Part shown: positions 51,625 through 59,778 of the stretch, in pieces | How positions within the stretch are numbered: position 1 is the first letter of the stretch | Layout of the letters: the number at the start of each line of letters is the position of its first letter | Assembly: GCA_024233215.1 (NCBI GenBank) | Contig: JACKPW010000008.1 | Location: forward strand, 124,001 to 188,000 | DNA from: Verrucomicrobiales bacterium | Lineage (GTDB): Bacteria; Verrucomicrobiota; Verrucomicrobiia; Limisphaerales; J093 | Reading direction: 5' to 3' | Length of the DNA stretch: 64,000 nucleotides | The notes under the pieces: model-generated | Database searches by the model: none | What the model was told of the DNA's origin: nothing | What the model saw: the letters and a program-made list of their open reading frames with translations, nothing else | Position numbers and translations under genes: made by a program

Positions 51625-54600
51625 TCATTCGCCCCCCACCTCCAACTCCCTTTGCTCCCGCACGACCTGGAACTTGAACCGCTCTCCCTCCGCCACCTGC
51701 CTGACCGCCTTGAGGAACTCCGCAACCGAACTCACCGGCGTCGGGCCCACGCGTTGCACCAGATCGTTCGCTTTCAAGCCCAGCTTGGCCGCCGCGGATT
51801 CCGGTGGGACGGCCACCACCAACGCCCCTTTCGCCTCCCGCGCCACCCCCAACGCCGAGAAATCGTCCCCCGCCAAATCCCGCAAGGTCGCGCCCCGCCA
51901 CTCGACGGCTTTTGTCCCTCCGGTCCCTCCCGTCCCTTCCAGGGAGGTCTTCACCGCCGGCAACCGCGGCTGACGAGCCTGCTCGCGCAACCGCTCCGGA
52001 CGCACCCCAAACCGATCCATCGGGAAGTTCCGGAACCCCAGCCTCAACGCCGCTGAACCCTCACGCACCCGGTAATCGCCGGCGGCCGAATCCACAAAAC
52101 GCGCATCCGCCTCGATCGAATGCGTGTCGTATCCACTCTCCTTCGCAAGCGCTTCCGCGGGGCGGGGCACATCCAACCCGGGGGTGTGCAACAGGTTGTA
52201 GTCACACTCCGCCCCCCACGGTTTCGGCACCCGGATCGGGCGGTAGTTACCGAAGACGATGTTATGCCGGAAGACGTCCTGGCTGTTGCGATACCAGACG
52301 TGCGGGTGGAACGAGTTGTCCACGATGACGTTGTTCTCGGCCAACCGATGGAAACCCTCGCGCAGCTTCAACCCGCCGTGCAGGCAGAGGTTGTTGCGGA
52401 TTTCGTAGTTCGAGGAACCGTCGTCCAGGTCGATGTCCCAGCCGTGATCACAACGCCAGCGATTGTCTCGCAACACCGTGGTTTCCACCGCGTCGAGCAA
52501 CGGCAGATCGCTGAGTTCATTCGTCGTGACCGTGTTCAGATCGACATCCCTCAAGCCCCAGTAACGGTCGCGACCCCAGGAGTTGAAACTGCCGTGATCG
52601 CCGGTCTCCAGTACGGTGTCGAACACGTCGCAACCCTCGATCAAGTGGCCGCCCCACGTGCCCTCGCTGATGTTGATCCCGGCCCGCGGCAGTTCGTAGA
52701 TCGAGCAATGCCGGACCGTGATCCGCCGCGCCATCGAAATCTGCACCGCCGCCGCCTGCTTCTCGACCCGACCGATCCGCGTGATCAGGCAATCCTCCAC
52801 CAGACAATCCGCCGGATGGTTGTCGGTTTTCGGCCCGCGGGTCCGTTCGATATCCGCCAAGGACTGGCGCTGGTTGTATTCGAAGAGCGGGTTGCGCACG
52901 GCATCGGGATCGCCGACGAAGGCCACACCGTTGCCGCCACTGTCGCGGATCACGCAGCGCCGGATGGCAACACGGCGGTTGTAGTGGTTCACGAACACGG
53001 TGTTGCCGCCCACCTGATCGAAGGTGCAATCGTCGAGCGCGCAATCTTCGGCGCCCTCGAACACCACCGCGCCTCCACGATAGATCGTCCAGTCGCTGCG
53101 CAGCAACGGCTCGCGGGTGTCCATGAACGTCCGGGCCGCGTGGCGGAAGGTGACCCCAGCGAAACTCAAGTGACGCACCGGCCGATCCCGGCTGCCATGG
53201 AATTCGAGTAAATGCCGCAGTCGCACGACCTCGACCTTGGCAGTGGCGAGATCGACTCCCTCGGGCGGTTGGTAATAGAGCGTGCTGTTGGTTGCGTCAT
53301 AGAACCATTCCCCGGGCGCGTCGAGTTCCTCGAAGAGGTTCTCCACGAAGCGGTGCTCGGGGTGCATCCCCATCTGGCGATTGTTCTGCCAGCCACCCTC
53401 GTAGGTGACGTTGCCGTCGGCGTCCTTGCCGGTGATGCGGTAGTGGTAACCACCCCAATGTGCGCGATGCATGGCGTGGATATAGCCGCCGGTCGGATGC
53501 TGCCACCGGGCCGCGCGCTCCGGACTGAAGGCGTCGGCGGCAAAGCCGTTGTAGGGTTGCACGCCGGGATCGAAGTTCGGATACCGCGCCATCGGTTGCC
53601 GCTCGCCATTGATGAACAACTGGTCAATGGCAGCCTCGTCCGCAGGGAGATTGAGTTCCGCCTTCCAGATGCCGTCGCGGTAAGGAGTCCACCCGGGCAT
53701 CAACCGCATCCCGCCACTCACAACAACCTCCGCGCCCAACTCAGCCTGATAACGAACGGGGGCCCCCGGCGCGCCGGAATCCTCCGGCTCGAACACCACG
53801 GTTTTCGGCAGGTAATACGTGCCCGACTGAAGCGTGACCGTCACCGGTCGCCGACCTGCGAACGGCCGCACCGCCTTGCGCGCGGCATCAACCGTGGCCA
53901 GAGGACGTTCGCGAGTCCCCGCATTCGCATCATCCCCGTCCGGACTGACGAACAACTCCACGGGCGCAATGCTCGCGGAAACCGTCTCGCCCAGGGTGTC
54001 GTCGGCCCAGATCGCCTTGATGGCATCCTCCTGATTGAAGCCGTCCGGCGTGCCCGCACTGGCGTTCTGCGCCCAATACCAATGCCGCCCTTGAACGGGC
54101 GCGTGCAGCACGCGGCTGCCGGGCATCTGCAGCCAGCCGTTCGGGTCGTTCTTTCGCAACCAATCCCAGGCATACCCCAGCCATTCGTTGCGATACGCCG
54201 CCGGTTGGTGCGCAAACCAACTGATCTCGTCGTAGCCCCAGGTGTAATACGGTGTGCCGGGTTCGCCGGGCCGCGCGCTGACGCCGTAGTTGTCCAGTTC
54301 CACCAGGTAGGGCAGATGTTCGCAGGACCAACCCGCCGGCGTGATCCCACCCAGGCTTCGACCGTAAATCGTGTCCAGATGCCCCATGCGAAGCACACCA
54401 TGTCCCGGTTCCTCAGGCACCTCGGCAATGCGCAGTGGGAAGGAGTGAAAATCCAGCAGCAACCGGCCGTCCCGGGCAATGCCACCACCCGGAACATGCG
54501 CGTCGCACAACACCCAGTGCCGGCGGGCATGCTCGCGGGCGTAGGCCCGCACCTTGTCCAATACCTCGGCCCAGAAGGCATGGTCGGGATCGCGATTGTC

Positions 54601-55263
54601 CATGATCTCGACCTGCCCGAAGTGGATCGCCTCGACGCCGATGTTCATGTAGGCGGTGGCGAGGTAATAGAACCAGAGACGTGTCTCCAAGCGGCTGATG
54701 TCCGGCACCGACGCCCCAGGACTCCAGTGATCGCGCCCCCATTCGCCGGCCGGGTAGAGCATCTCCTCGTAACGGAACCGCCGGGATTCCTCCGGCTGAC
54801 CAAAGGCTCGCAGGACCCGCACCGGGACCTCCAGTTGATCGACCTGGCGCGTGACGATCTCGAAACACGCTGCCTGCAGGATCAGGTTGGGATCGGCCGC
54901 ATGAGCGCGCTTCGCCAACCCGCGCCCACGTTCCAATAAACCCGGCAACACCGCCTCGCCCCCCCAGCGATAGATCGACCGCCCCACGAACCGGACGCCG
55001 GTGTTCGTAAGAAAGCGGAGGTTGTCCTCGAAATCGCCGCGACCGTTGAGGAACTCGGAGAACGTAACCGCCCGTGAAAGATAGCTGTCGAGCACGTTCC
55101 GCGGCATGGGCCCGTCGAAGGCATAGGAGCGTTCGACCGCCCGGGCATCCGGGACAGCGGCCGTCAGAAAGCAGGTGACAAGAATGCCTGACAACAGGAT
55201 TAACGACCGCCGGGACCGGTGGCCGCCTGCCGCGCGATCAAGCCGGTGAAGCAAGGGTTTCAT
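51625..55263 (-). CDS. Large secreted multidomain protein: barrel-like N-terminus, parallel beta-helix, C-terminal PDZ
   Basis: The protein has 1212 residues and a signal peptide (about 20-42, LILLSGILVTCFLTAAVPDARA). Residues about 45-430 resemble a glycosidase-like barrel (NTGVRFVGRSIYRWGG, GVEAIHFGQVEIMD, YTWGYDEISWF). From about 437 (LFVSPDGDDANAGTRERPL) to about 1090, a right-handed parallel beta-helix with many DCLVEDCLI-type turns is typical of pectate-lyase-like polysaccharide enzymes. Residues about 1125-1205 form a PDZ domain (ALVVAVPPESAAAKLGLKAN, VSSVAEFLKAV). PDZ domains usually bind peptide termini and are rare at the end of such enzymes. The substrate is unknown. The stop lies near a hairpin repeat. 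Confidence 0.85.
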   Translation of the reverse strand: MKPLLHRLDRAAGGHRSRRSLILLSGILVTCFLTAAVPDARAVERSYAFDGPMPRNVLDSYLSRAVTFSEFLNGRGDFEDNLRFLTNTGVRFVGRSIYRWGGEAVLPGLLERGRGLAKRAHAADPNLILQAACFEIVTRQVDQLEVPVRVLRAFGQPEESRRFRYEEMLYPAGEWGRDHWSPGASVPDISRLETRLWFYYLATAYMNIGVEAIHFGQVEIMDNRDPDHAFWAEVLDKVRAYAREHARRHWVLCDAHVPGGGIARDGRLLLDFHSFPLRIAEVPEEPGHGVLRMGHLDTIYGRSLGGITPAGWSCEHLPYLVELDNYGVSARPGEPGTPYYTWGYDEISWFAHQPAAYRNEWLGYAWDWLRKNDPNGWLQMPGSRVLHAPVQGRHWYWAQNASAGTPDGFNQEDAIKAIWADDTLGETVSASIAPVELFVSPDGDDANAGTRERPLATVDAARKAVRPFAGRRPVTVTLQSGTYYLPKTVVFEPEDSGAPGAPVRYQAELGAEVVVSGGMRLMPGWTPYRDGIWKAELNLPADEAAIDQLFINGERQPMARYPNFDPGVQPYNGFAADAFSPERAARWQHPTGGYIHAMHRAHWGGYHYRITGKDADGNVTYEGGWQNNRQMGMHPEHRFVENLFEELDAPGEWFYDATNSTLYYQPPEGVDLATAKVEVVRLRHLLEFHGSRDRPVRHLSFAGVTFRHAARTFMDTREPLLRSDWTIYRGGAVVFEGAEDCALDDCTFDQVGGNTVFVNHYNRRVAIRRCVIRDSGGNGVAFVGDPDAVRNPLFEYNQRQSLADIERTRGPKTDNHPADCLVEDCLITRIGRVEKQAAAVQISMARRITVRHCSIYELPRAGINISEGTWGGHLIEGCDVFDTVLETGDHGSFNSWGRDRYWGLRDVDLNTVTTNELSDLPLLDAVETTVLRDNRWRCDHGWDIDLDDGSSNYEIRNNLCLHGGLKLREGFHRLAENNVIVDNSFHPHVWYRNSQDVFRHNIVFGNYRPIRVPKPWGAECDYNLLHTPGLDVPRPAEALAKESGYDTHSIEADARFVDSAAGDYRVREGSAALRLGFRNFPMDRFGVRPERLREQARQPRLPAVKTSLEGTGGTGGTKAVEWRGATLRDLAGDDFSALGVAREAKGALVVAVPPESAAAKLGLKANDLVQRVGPTPVSSVAEFLKAVRQVAEGERFKFQVVREQRELEVGGE

Positions 55264-55366
55264 CTGCCCCCTGCTCTACCGAAACCCGGTGAGCGGGCAA
55301 AGGAGAAACGGTGGAGGAGTCGGGACGAGGGCGCGTCTCGCTCTGCTGCGAAGGAACCGAGAGAGA

Positions 55367-55852
55367 TCAGCTTGGAATCCACTCGAACTCAACGTCTGAT
55401 GCCTCGATCAGCCAGCGCGACTCCGGGCCCTCCCCAAAGCCAGCCCACTCGATCTCATGGATCACCCTTCCATCCGGCGAAACTCGGAACTCGTCGTAGA
55501 GCCAGTCGCCCAGACCTCGTTCCGCGGCAGGAGCAGCCATGGTGTAACGGAAGACGCGCGAATATCGGAACTCGATGAACCCATCGTGATAGGCCCCCAG
55601 CAACCTCACTCGGATCTCCGTGGCTCGGCACTCGTTCCGTTCACCGCTTGCCGGTTCGTTCACTGAGAGGCTCTCCAACCACGCGTCGTGCGGACATCGA
55701 TGATCCCGGAAATCGAAATACCAATCCGAAGTCGCCAGCGCAAAGGCCCCCGCAGGAAATGCCTCGGCATGGGCGGCAAGATAGGCCCGGTAGTGCTCGA
55801 AAGCCGCCCCCAAGAAGTCCGGTTCCCGCTGGGCTGACAGGATGAACGCCAT
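55367..55852 (-). CDS. Hypothetical protein, last gene of a three-gene operon
   Basis: About 161 residues from ATG 55852 (MAFILSAQREPDFLGAAFEHY); ATG 55891 is further upstream but overlaps the preceding gene. No signal peptide or membrane helix is present. It is aromatic and acidic, with SDWYFDFRDHRCPHDAWLES, YHDGFIEFRYSRVFRY and HEIEWAGFG, giving an alternating beta-rich appearance. I do not recognise the family; the composition is reminiscent of small immunity-type or stress proteins, but no toxin gene is adjacent. It starts eight bases after the stop of the previous gene. Confidence 0.6.
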   Translation of the reverse strand: MAFILSAQREPDFLGAAFEHYRAYLAAHAEAFPAGAFALATSDWYFDFRDHRCPHDAWLESLSVNEPASGERNECRATEIRVRLLGAYHDGFIEFRYSRVFRYTMAAPAAERGLGDWLYDEFRVSPDGRVIHEIEWAGFGEGPESRWLIEASDVEFEWIPS

Positions 55853-55860
55853 GGGTGGTT

Positions 55861-56250
55861 CTAGAAGTGAGCGAGGCGGATGGCAAGCCACTCGGCTTCA
55901 GCCCCCGCCCTGCCAATCCGAATCTGGGACTTCCTCCGCTTCCGATGCTCCTTCAGGAAGTCGTCAAACGCCTTGGCCTGAAATGCCGCCGCCACCTGCA
56001 CGGCCGCACGCGAATGCGCCAGCCAAAGGGTCGCCATCGGGGTCGTGTGCTTGATGGCTGTTTGAGCGATTGGGCACAACCGGTCGGGACTGACCACGAA
56101 AGCCAGGGCGAATCCGTACCGCCCCTTGGGGCTGTCGGTGAAAGCAGGGCCGCCCGGCAAGATCAGCATCTGCTTCAGTTCATCCGGAACCTGCAGCAAC
56201 AGGCACGCCATTCCTGTGTGAAACCCGAGGCGTTTTGGCAAGGCATCCAT
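55861..56250 (-). CDS. Hypothetical protein, middle gene of a three-gene operon
   Basis: The protein has 129 residues from ATG 56250, three bases after the stop of the upstream gene. It is soluble, without signal sequence, and mixed alpha/beta. MACLLLQVPDELKQMLILPG begins a conserved-looking core, followed by GRYGFALAFVVSPDRLCPI and a helical basic C-terminus (FDDFLKEHRKRRKSQ). The family is not recognised. Close packing with both neighbours argues that it is a real gene rather than a chance frame. Confidence 0.55.
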   Translation of the reverse strand: MDALPKRLGFHTGMACLLLQVPDELKQMLILPGGPAFTDSPKGRYGFALAFVVSPDRLCPIAQTAIKHTTPMATLWLAHSRAAVQVAAAFQAKAFDDFLKEHRKRRKSQIRIGRAGAEAEWLAIRLAHF

Positions 56251-56253
56251 GTT

Positions 56254-56625
56254 TCAGGCATTTCGGCTGGTGGGGTTGGTCGATGCGCCTGTATGCCCCG
56301 GCAAGACGTCCGCCACGCCGTTCCTTGACGACGCCGTCCATCGGCCAGGGGACTTCACGTACCATCCCGTGCGCCAATCGAGTCGAAGCACCTCACCATC
56401 CCTGACATCGACTGAAACGCTGCTCTTGTATGCATGGGCGAAAACGGCCCAGCGATGATAGGCAGTCACCTCATGTTGACCGGCGGTCACACAGAAACTG
56501 TTGATGCCCCACACACCTTTGTGTGGCTCACCGTCAATCTCAATCACCGGCGAACAGAGTTCCTGGAAGCAGGAAAACCAGATGTGGCTGGTCGTGATCA
56601 CGATTATTGCCTGGCTGTTTGCCAT
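56254..56625 (-). CDS. Hypothetical protein, first gene of a three-gene operon
   Basis: About 123 residues from ATG 56625 (MANSQAIIVITTSHIWFSC); the frame is open to ATG 56667. The middle (VIEIDGEPHKGVWGINSFCV, then TAGQHEVTAYHRWAVF) looks like a small beta-sandwich in which a G.H.V..Y motif closes the fold. There is no clear signal peptide. The family is not recognised. It heads a packed three-gene minus-strand group of small soluble proteins. The upstream 450 bases are repeat-rich, so the group could have been acquired together. Confidence 0.55.
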   Translation of the reverse strand: MANSQAIIVITTSHIWFSCFQELCSPVIEIDGEPHKGVWGINSFCVTAGQHEVTAYHRWAVFAHAYKSSVSVDVRDGEVLRLDWRTGWYVKSPGRWTASSRNGVADVLPGHTGASTNPTSRNA

Positions 56626-56667
56626 GAGTCGTTCGCCTGCCGGTACGGCAAGCAGTGAATAGGACAC

Positions 56668-57078
56668 TTGTCACCGTCTGGCAACACCCCGGTCCGGCTT
56701 CGCGGCGTGATCTTCCTTTCCCCAGCGCCGTAGGCGCGACATCTCCGTAGAAACGACGCCTCCCCACCAACCCCCAAGCCCCATTCGGGGCGGCATATTC
56801 GGTTCCTCCAGCCTCAGCGAGGCTGCGCCCCAAAGCCCGAGGTTGCCCTCACGGGGCTACCTTGGGTGGCGCGGGTACCAATGCCCGCCAACCCCAACGG
56901 GGTTGCGCCTCCGGGTGGGGCCCGGCACATGGCGTAACTCCCGGCGCGGACCGGATGGATGCAACCGCGTTGCGGTTGACGAGATCTGTCTGGCCGGCAA
57001 CCCAGGGTAGCGCCTACCGCGCGACCCTGGGCTTTGGGACGAAATCCCTTTGGGATTCTCCCCCTGGTCCCAGCCGGC
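56668..57078. repeat. Array of short palindromic modules
   Basis: Bases about 56724-57070 hold a string of short hairpins: CCCCATTCGGGGC, CCTCAGCGAGGC, CCTCACGGGGCTACCTTGGG, ACCCCAACGGGGTTGCGCC, ATGCAACCGCGTTGCGGTTG, AACCCAGGGTAGCGCC and AATCCCTTTGGGATTC. Module order differs from the arrays at 4669, 21648 and 47776. No coding region is evident. Confidence 0.65.
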
Positions 57079-58980
57079 TCACTTCTCCATCACCCCCAAC
57101 TTCCACGGCAGTTCCGCGTAGTCGCCTTTGTACTCCGACCTGCGCAATCCTTGGATCAGCCATCGGACATTCTCCGGATCGTATTCCAGGCGCTGGTCGC
57201 TGCTACTGCGAAGGAGTTCAACGTGCGAGACCATCTCCGTCCACGCCGGCCCGCCGGACGTCTGCAGCCCTTCACCGGTGGCATAGGTGTCCGTCACCTT
57301 GCGCCACGGCCCGCCCAATGCGGATGCCTCCGCCACGCCGAACGAACGGACGCCGTCGGTGTTCAGTTCATAGATGAGGTGGTAAAGCGGACGATCCTTC
57401 ACCCGATAGACGTGCACGGCTTCGTGCACGCCGGGGAAAACCTCCTGCGCCGGTCCCCATCCCTCTGGGAAATCCTCCAGGGCGGTGGTTCGCATCCAGA
57501 CCGCGCGATGCGCCCGCGTGTAGAACAGATACGCCCGGGCCTCATCGCAGAGGATCCAGAAATCAATCCACTTGGCGGTGTCGTCCTTTGCCAGAAGCGG
57601 CCGTGGCTCTGACCACGAATCGGGGTCGGCCAGGTCCGACGTGGTCGCGAACGCCGGCTGGTAATTCGCGTCGCGTGTCTGGAAGACCAGATACCACAGC
57701 CCTTGCGGCGCGAAGCAAAAGACCTGGGGGGCGCAGCCGTACCGGCTGGCCTTTCCGCGGATCGTGGTCAGCTCATGCCGTTCCGACCGGGGCAGATCGC
57801 CCAATTCCGCTGCCGACACGTAACCGGTGGTGTATTCCCCTCGACCCCGCGCGGTGTAGAAGAGGTGCCAACGGCCGTCGGCGCGCACGATTGAGGGATC
57901 TTTCACGGCCGTTTCATCGAACGCTCCCGGCGGACCCGGTTCCAACAGCGGAGCCTCAATCCGCCAGCGATTCTCCAGAGTGCCGGTCGGTAATTCGGGC
58001 AGAGGCAAGGGACGCAGCACCGGCGCCTCCCGGCCAGGAAAGTCGTCCGGCACCGGCAACGTCACGGGCCGCTTCGCCAGCCACTGCAACGCCCGGACCA
58101 TGAGGGTCTGAAATCCCGCGCAACGCAGGTTGGACGGATTCGGTTCGTCCCGCCAGACATGGCCGAAGGTGGAGTTGTAGACCCGCCCCTTGCCGGCGCT
58201 GACCACCCATTCAATCGGCCAACCGGTACCGGTCTCCGGGTCGGTCGTCCACGACAGCACTGTCAGGCCCTCGGCTGGACCGCGAGCGTGGGTGTAGACC
58301 TCAATCTCCGGGGTCATCCATTCCCGGGGCAGACCCTCGTGGATCGGGTGGTTGCCCAAGCGATGGATGAGGCGGTTCGTTCGCGCGCCATGCGAAGTTC
58401 CGCCGCCCTCCCCGGGCGGGATACGATGGAGCGTGCCGTCGGGCCGGACCTCAAGCGCCCAACCCTGCTCCTTCGATCGCCACCCGAGCCCGATGAACCG
58501 GTCGTAGGCCGGCCAGTCGCGGAAGGCGTTGTTGGCGGAATGCAGGATGAACACGCCGCCGCCGTTCGTCACAAACCGTTCGAAGGCCTCGCGCGCCCCT
58601 GCCGGCCAGGAGGAACCGCCCCCCAGGCTGTTGCAGTTTTGGATGACCACCTGGGAAGCGGCGAAATCCGGACACCAGTCGGAGGCACCGGGTTCGTTCA
58701 GACTCACCGGGGCGGTACCGACAGAGATCTCGAACAGACCCGTGGGATCGAGGATGCCCCGGACCAGTTCGGTCGTCCGGCGCCAGTCGTGGTTGCTGAA
58801 GCCATCGACGATGAGCACGCGGATGGGGTGGTCCGTCGTTGGGGTTACAGCCGCCGGAAGGGCTTTCTCCGCCACATCTGCACCCAGCACCACCCCCACG
58901 GGAATCCCGACCGCCAGACCCCAACCAATGACACGCATCCGGGGCAGGAGTCGGGCGAACTGGTGCTCATGCTGCGACAT
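57079..58980 (-). CDS. Secreted ThuA-like - GH62-like fusion protein
   Basis: The start is uncertain: ATG 58980 is chosen, and ATG 58938 (MRVIGWGLAVGIPVGVVLGA) opens the signal peptide directly. About 633 residues. The N-terminal domain is ThuA-like (VLIVDGFSNHDWRRTTELV, NGGGVFILHSANNAF, GKGRVYNSTFGHVWRD), a glutamine-amidotransferase-like fold linked to sugar utilisation. The C-terminal domain matches GH62 alpha-L-arabinofuranosidases: VKDPSIVRADGRWHLFYTAR (catalytic Asp), CAPQVFCFAPQGLWYLVFQ, DFWILCDEARAYLFYT and FPGVHEAVHVYRV. GH62 removes arabinose from xylan or arabinan. The fusion suggests a sugar-degrading exported enzyme. Confidence 0.85.
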   Translation of the reverse strand: MSQHEHQFARLLPRMRVIGWGLAVGIPVGVVLGADVAEKALPAAVTPTTDHPIRVLIVDGFSNHDWRRTTELVRGILDPTGLFEISVGTAPVSLNEPGASDWCPDFAASQVVIQNCNSLGGGSSWPAGAREAFERFVTNGGGVFILHSANNAFRDWPAYDRFIGLGWRSKEQGWALEVRPDGTLHRIPPGEGGGTSHGARTNRLIHRLGNHPIHEGLPREWMTPEIEVYTHARGPAEGLTVLSWTTDPETGTGWPIEWVVSAGKGRVYNSTFGHVWRDEPNPSNLRCAGFQTLMVRALQWLAKRPVTLPVPDDFPGREAPVLRPLPLPELPTGTLENRWRIEAPLLEPGPPGAFDETAVKDPSIVRADGRWHLFYTARGRGEYTTGYVSAAELGDLPRSERHELTTIRGKASRYGCAPQVFCFAPQGLWYLVFQTRDANYQPAFATTSDLADPDSWSEPRPLLAKDDTAKWIDFWILCDEARAYLFYTRAHRAVWMRTTALEDFPEGWGPAQEVFPGVHEAVHVYRVKDRPLYHLIYELNTDGVRSFGVAEASALGGPWRKVTDTYATGEGLQTSGGPAWTEMVSHVELLRSSSDQRLEYDPENVRWLIQGLRRSEYKGDYAELPWKLGVMEK

Positions 58981-59044
58981 GAAGAGCATCTTGACGGATG
59001 CGAGTCGTTGGAACCATGAAATACACGCTGTGACTCCCGACCGA

Positions 59045-59084
59045 CGAGCAACTTCGTGTTGCAGGTGCAACACGAAGTTGCTCG
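59045..59084. repeat. Perfect 19-bp-stem hairpin with 2-base loop
   Basis: Bases 59045-59063 and 59066-59084 are exact inverted complements (19 bp each) separated by GG. The left arm is CGAGCAACTTCGTGTTGCA. It lies about 60 bases upstream of the ATG 58980 of the ThuA-GH62 gene and 140 bases upstream of rfaE2 on the other strand. It could be a divergent terminator, a protein-binding operator or a mobile hairpin. Confidence 0.85.
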
Positions 59085-59224
59085 CTCTCCCCCTGCCCGT
59101 CTGCCTCCGCGTTCTTCGGCTTCCTCGTTTCGTGGCCGGCTCCACTGAACCGACAGGGCTTCATCACGCGGGACAGCATCGGGGGGGACTTCCCCGCACA
59201 GGTCTTTGGTGCCACTCTGACCGC

Positions 59225-59704
59225 GTGGATTTCGACCGTTGCATCCTCCGCATGACCGAATTGCCCGCCTGGCGCGAAGGTCTCCGACGAAGGGGTCTGC
59301 GTCTGGTCGCGACGAACGGTTGTTTTGACCTGTTGCATCGCGGCCATGTGGCCAGCCTGGAGGCCGCTCGTGCCCTGGGCGACAGCCTGTTGGTTGGACT
59401 GAACAGCGATGAATCCGTTGCCGCGTTGAAGGGGCCGGGCCGTCCGTGGACATCCGAAGCGGATCGGGTTTGCATCCTCACCGCGTTGCGCGCCGTCGAT
59501 GCCGTATGCGTTTTCCCGGAAACCACGGCAGTGCGGTTTCTCGAACAGGCCCGACCCGACATCTACGTCAAGGGCGGTGACTACACGCTGGAAACGATGA
59601 ACCAGGAGGAACGGCGAATGGTGGAGTCGCAGGGAGGCCGGGTGGTGCTCGTGGCGGAGTTGGCGGGGAGATCGACGTCGGCGTTGCTGAAGCGAATCGC
59701 GTAG
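59225..59704 (+). CDS. rfaE2: D-glycero-beta-D-manno-heptose 1-phosphate adenylyltransferase
   Basis: The protein has 159 residues from GTG 59225; ATG 59252 is an alternative. It is the stand-alone cytidylyltransferase-like half of HldE: LVATNGCFDLLHRGHVASLE (HxGH nucleotide-binding motif), VGLNSDESVAALKGPGRP, DRVCILTALRAVDAVCVFPE and PDIYVKGGDYTLETMNQEE. The enzyme joins heptose-1-phosphate and ATP to give ADP-heptose for lipopolysaccharide core or glycoprotein heptosylation. The kinase half (RfaE1) is not in the window. It is flanked by minus-strand genes, so it is monocistronic. Confidence 0.93.
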   Translation: MDFDRCILRMTELPAWREGLRRRGLRLVATNGCFDLLHRGHVASLEAARALGDSLLVGLNSDESVAALKGPGRPWTSEADRVCILTALRAVDAVCVFPETTAVRFLEQARPDIYVKGGDYTLETMNQEERRMVESQGGRVVLVAELAGRSTSALLKRIA

Positions 59705-59725
59705 AACCAGCGTGGAGGCGAACTC

Positions 59726-59770
59726 CCCCGGGAGGAACCCGGTCGGCGAACGCCAGTCCGCCGCTACCGG
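59726..59770. repeat. Dispersed CCGCTACGG-family repeat
   Basis: GGCGAACTCCCCCGGGAGGA and GGCGAACGCCAGTCCGCCGC form inverted hairpin units between two convergent genes. It is related to the copies near 11063, 14736 and 16080. It could terminate both transcripts. Confidence 0.5.
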
Positions 59771-59778
59771 GAAGGTGC

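Noticed and set aside
53212..54939. 575-codon plus-strand frame
   Set aside because: Antisense to the beta-helix protein; no recognisable motif.
55861..56625. Three-gene operon as a defence or toxin-immunity system
   Set aside because: Packing is suggestive, but no toxin, nuclease or signalling domain is visible, so I report only unknown proteins.
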